From positions 217,913 through 281,912 of the forward strand of contig NZ_JAAIVB010000085.1 of assembly GCF_010974945.1 (NCBI RefSeq): 64,000 bases of DNA. The letters are read 5' to 3'. The translations under genes were made by a program, and so were the position numbers. This DNA comes from Noviherbaspirillum galbum. GTDB lineage: Bacteria > Pseudomonadota > Gammaproteobacteria > Burkholderiales > Burkholderiaceae_D. Under the pieces are notes generated by a model that was given only the letters and a program-made list of their open reading frames with translations, was not told the origin of the DNA and did no database searches. Shown one piece after another: positions 62,280 through 64,000 of the stretch (within the stretch, counting starts at the first letter, position 1; every line of letters starts with the position of its first letter).

Positions 62280-62406
62280 TGTTTGTATAACAAGATAGAG
62301 CTCATGCCATTCTTCCGGCACAACTCCGGTACCGAAGTGCCCGCTTCTGCCTGTTTGAGGATGGCCATGATCTGGCTCTCCGAAAAACGCGACTTCTACA
62401 TGTAGA
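62280..62406 (-). pseudogene. IS3-family OrfA, N-terminal remnant
   Basis: Minus frame KSRFSESQIMAILKQAEAGT then SVPELCRKNGMSS is the OrfA HTH. The second codon after the presumed ATG is TAG, and similarity stops after about 35 residues. Confidence 0.65.
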
Positions 62407-62569
62407 ACTTCCTCTCTCTGATGGTGGAAAATTCTACCTTCAACTCCGCTTACTTTTCGGGGGAGTTACCCCCCTCAGAAGTGTAAAGCAATGATGTGAC
62501 AGAGAAATTTGACAGAAATCGCATTAAATTGCGTGCAAAGTACGGTACCCCCCAATAAGCAATCCGCTG
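62407..62569. other. relic region ending in an IS630-type terminus
   Basis: The last 18 bases before TA 62570-62571 match the IS630-type terminus at 63877-63894 in inverted orientation. No transposase part is recognisable here, so this copy is a relic. Confidence 0.45.
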
Positions 62570-62656
62570 TAGTGAGTTGACCCATAAGTCAGATGCAACC
62601 GTCAAGTTGAATGCCAAGTAACGATTTATAGCTCTGTGCAAACATTCTCTCGCCAG

Positions 62657-63876
62657 TCAATCGTTACTACTATTCTCGGAATTGTTATTAATAAGAGGCG
62701 CAATCGATTTGGCGTCTAGTTCAATCAGCTTGAACTCAATACCGTGTGTGACCTCGCGAAACACCTCAGGTGATTCGTCAAAAGATGCAGCAACGATACC
62801 TTGCAGAGAGGTGCACGCGGCGATTTGTTGCAACAATGCCCTTTGGCTAGATTGAGCCATAGAGTGCTGGCCCGGTTCGTCGAGCATCAAAATCCCAGGA
62901 TGGCGTCTGCCCCCTTCAGGTAGTGCAGATGCTTGATGAAGAGCTAATAGGTAACTTAGAATCAGACGTACGAAATCACTGGCGCTTGAATCCGCTTTGA
63001 TATCCGTTGTGGAAAGTGTTGGACGCTGCGCCTTAGATGTTGGGGTGAGGTTGATTTCCCTAAGCTCGATGTTCGAAAGAAACGGGACAAGCGTGTCCTC
63101 GTTGATGCGAATATCTCGAATTGGCGCGCTCTCATACTCGAATGCACTTGCATTAGCGCGGAATAATTTTTCAAATACCCCTATCTTACGTTTGTCTTCC
63201 TCGGAGTAGTACTCCTTCGGTACCTTGGCACGTGCTGCTTGGTTCAATCGAAGACGCTCGGCAATTTGATCTAGATTTTGGAGAAGTTTTCCAGCCTCTA
63301 CTTCTGTTTTTTGCAGTCTTTCAGTTTCCAACTCGATCTGAATTTGCTGTCGTACGACAGCACGTGACGCTGTTGCATCGGTCGCGACGTCAGTACGCAG
63401 GTCACCCAAAAGAGAACGTGTTTCCTCAATTTTTTGTGAAAGGTCACAAAGTAATCGTTCCGTATCTTTGACTGCCTTCTGGCCCCCGGCAATTTGTCGG
63501 TCGAGCATACTTGTCTGCTTCTTGAGGTATTCAATATTCGCCTCGAGGTCCATTTGTGGTCCATCGACTACTTCAATAAGCAATGAGTCAGCAACGTCCT
63601 GATGGCAGGTTGGACAACGATTTTTCGCTAACTCGATATCATGAACTTCGGCGCCAAGATTACGCAACTTGAGCGCAGTTTTATTTCGGTTCAAGTCCTC
63701 CAGCGCGTCAGCGTGAAGCTTTTCGTACTCGCTGACCGATGCCATTTGATATGTCAGGTTACCCGTAGCGGTCTCGAACAAGTTCGTTAGTCGAAACATT
63801 TCTTTCGTTGCTTCTTCTAATGCATTCTGCGCTTCGACTCCCTTTGAATCACCAGAAGCGTTAGCTTTCTGCCCTA
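62657..63876 (-). pseudogene. zinc-hook coiled-coil ATPase, truncated by an IS
   Basis: Visible protein about 400 aa, reading left. Coiled coil with a CPTC hook (KNRCPTCHQDVADS), long Glu/Lys helices (KDTERLLCDLSQKIEETRSL), then ABC-type ATPase C-lobe: signature-like KADSSASDFVRLILSYLLAL and Walker B in GILMLDEPGQHSMAQ. The Walker A half must lie upstream, but the frame meets the IS630-type end at 63877. Related to Rad50/RecN-like or defence ATPases. An in-frame ATG at 63799 could give a 380-aa remnant. Confidence 0.65.
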
Positions 63877-64000
63877 CAGCGGATTACCTATTGGTTTAGG
63901 GGATAACCGCAATGAGCAAACCAGCCCCGGGAGTCTCGGTTGCTGATGGTATTGATGGCTTTTCTAATCGCCTCATCGAGCTCCTCACGCGTACGTGCTT
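63874..64000 (-). mobile_element. IS630-type insertion sequence, right-hand end continues outside
   Basis: Terminus CAGCGGATTACCTATTGG at 63877-63894 next to a TA target dinucleotide (63875-63876), the insertion habit of IS630/Tc1-mariner. Confidence 0.6.
63888..64000 (-). CDS. IS630-type transposase, C-terminal part
   Basis: The last 36 codons are in the window: ARTREELDEAIRKAINTISN, then RDSRGWFAHCGYPLNQ and stop TAG at 63888-63890, inside the IS end. The GWFxHCGY ending is typical of IS630 transposases. The DDE core is outside the window. Confidence 0.7.
   Translation of the reverse strand, partial: ARTREELDEAIRKAINTISNRDSRGWFAHCGYPLNQ

Noticed and set aside
1..64000. CRISPR arrays, rRNA genes and further tRNAs
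   Set aside because: None was recognised apart from the tRNA-Sec gene.
46229..64000. A second copy of the selC 3' end as attR
   Set aside because: No repeat of the T-arm/acceptor sequence was found by eye in the island part shown.

Overview
The window reads as a GC-rich betaproteobacterial chromosome, most likely Burkholderiales (possibly Oxalobacteraceae or a relative). The basis is the DUF4148 protein, the Liv-type transporters, the family content and the codon use. This is a family-level inference, not a species call.

Bases 1-11.5 kb hold ordinary core and accessory genes: an alpha/beta hydrolase, MgtC, a phospholipase D-like synthase, a TPR protein, a secreted DUF1501/DUF1800 pair, a lipase-like protein, and a divergent TetR/sterol-desaturase pair with a perfect operator palindrome. 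From 11.6 to 21.8 kb a long minus-strand cluster (PuuE-like deacetylase, asparaginase, MFS permease, complete Liv-type ABC transporter, ureidoglycolate lyase, nucleoside deaminase) looks like a ureide/purine nitrogen-scavenging cluster. A divergent IclR regulator controls it, with two identical 13-bp sites between them. From 22 to 37 kb come secreted proteins, an AI-2E permease and an ECF sigma/anti-sigma pair. That pair is divergent from a cytochrome c / Tat phosphoesterase / CuA-cupredoxin operon, with the same -35-like box on both strands. Then follow a slipin, a DUF4148 gene, a phnW relic, a probable structured small RNA and a chemoreceptor.

The most interesting locus is 36.1-46.2 kb: a LysR regulator, an acyl-CoA ligase, a periplasmic binding protein, a GST, a thioredoxin-fold protein with a WTDGLPVVPPT domain, and a small protein whose frame is interrupted by UGA at 42563 in the motif U-G-S-C. 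The UGA is followed directly by a SECIS-like hairpin, then by selA, selB and the gene for tRNA-Sec (selC). Decoding machinery and the selenoprotein that needs it therefore sit together in one transcription unit; selD is not in the window. If the UGA is treated as a stop, the protein is split into two false genes.

Downstream of selC the sequence becomes a less GC-rich mosaic typical of a genomic island. It holds an IS256-type element with two nonsense codons, a membrane-anchored double AAA ATPase with a DUF2384-like antitoxin, an actin-like ParM/PRTRC-D partition gene, and an integrase lacking its tyrosine with small paralogous genes. It also has IS3 fragments, a Fic protein, a KfrA-like protein with a complete tyrosine recombinase, and a zinc-hook ATPase cut off by an IS630-type element at the right edge. 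selC is a classic island integration site, so the island probably begins there.
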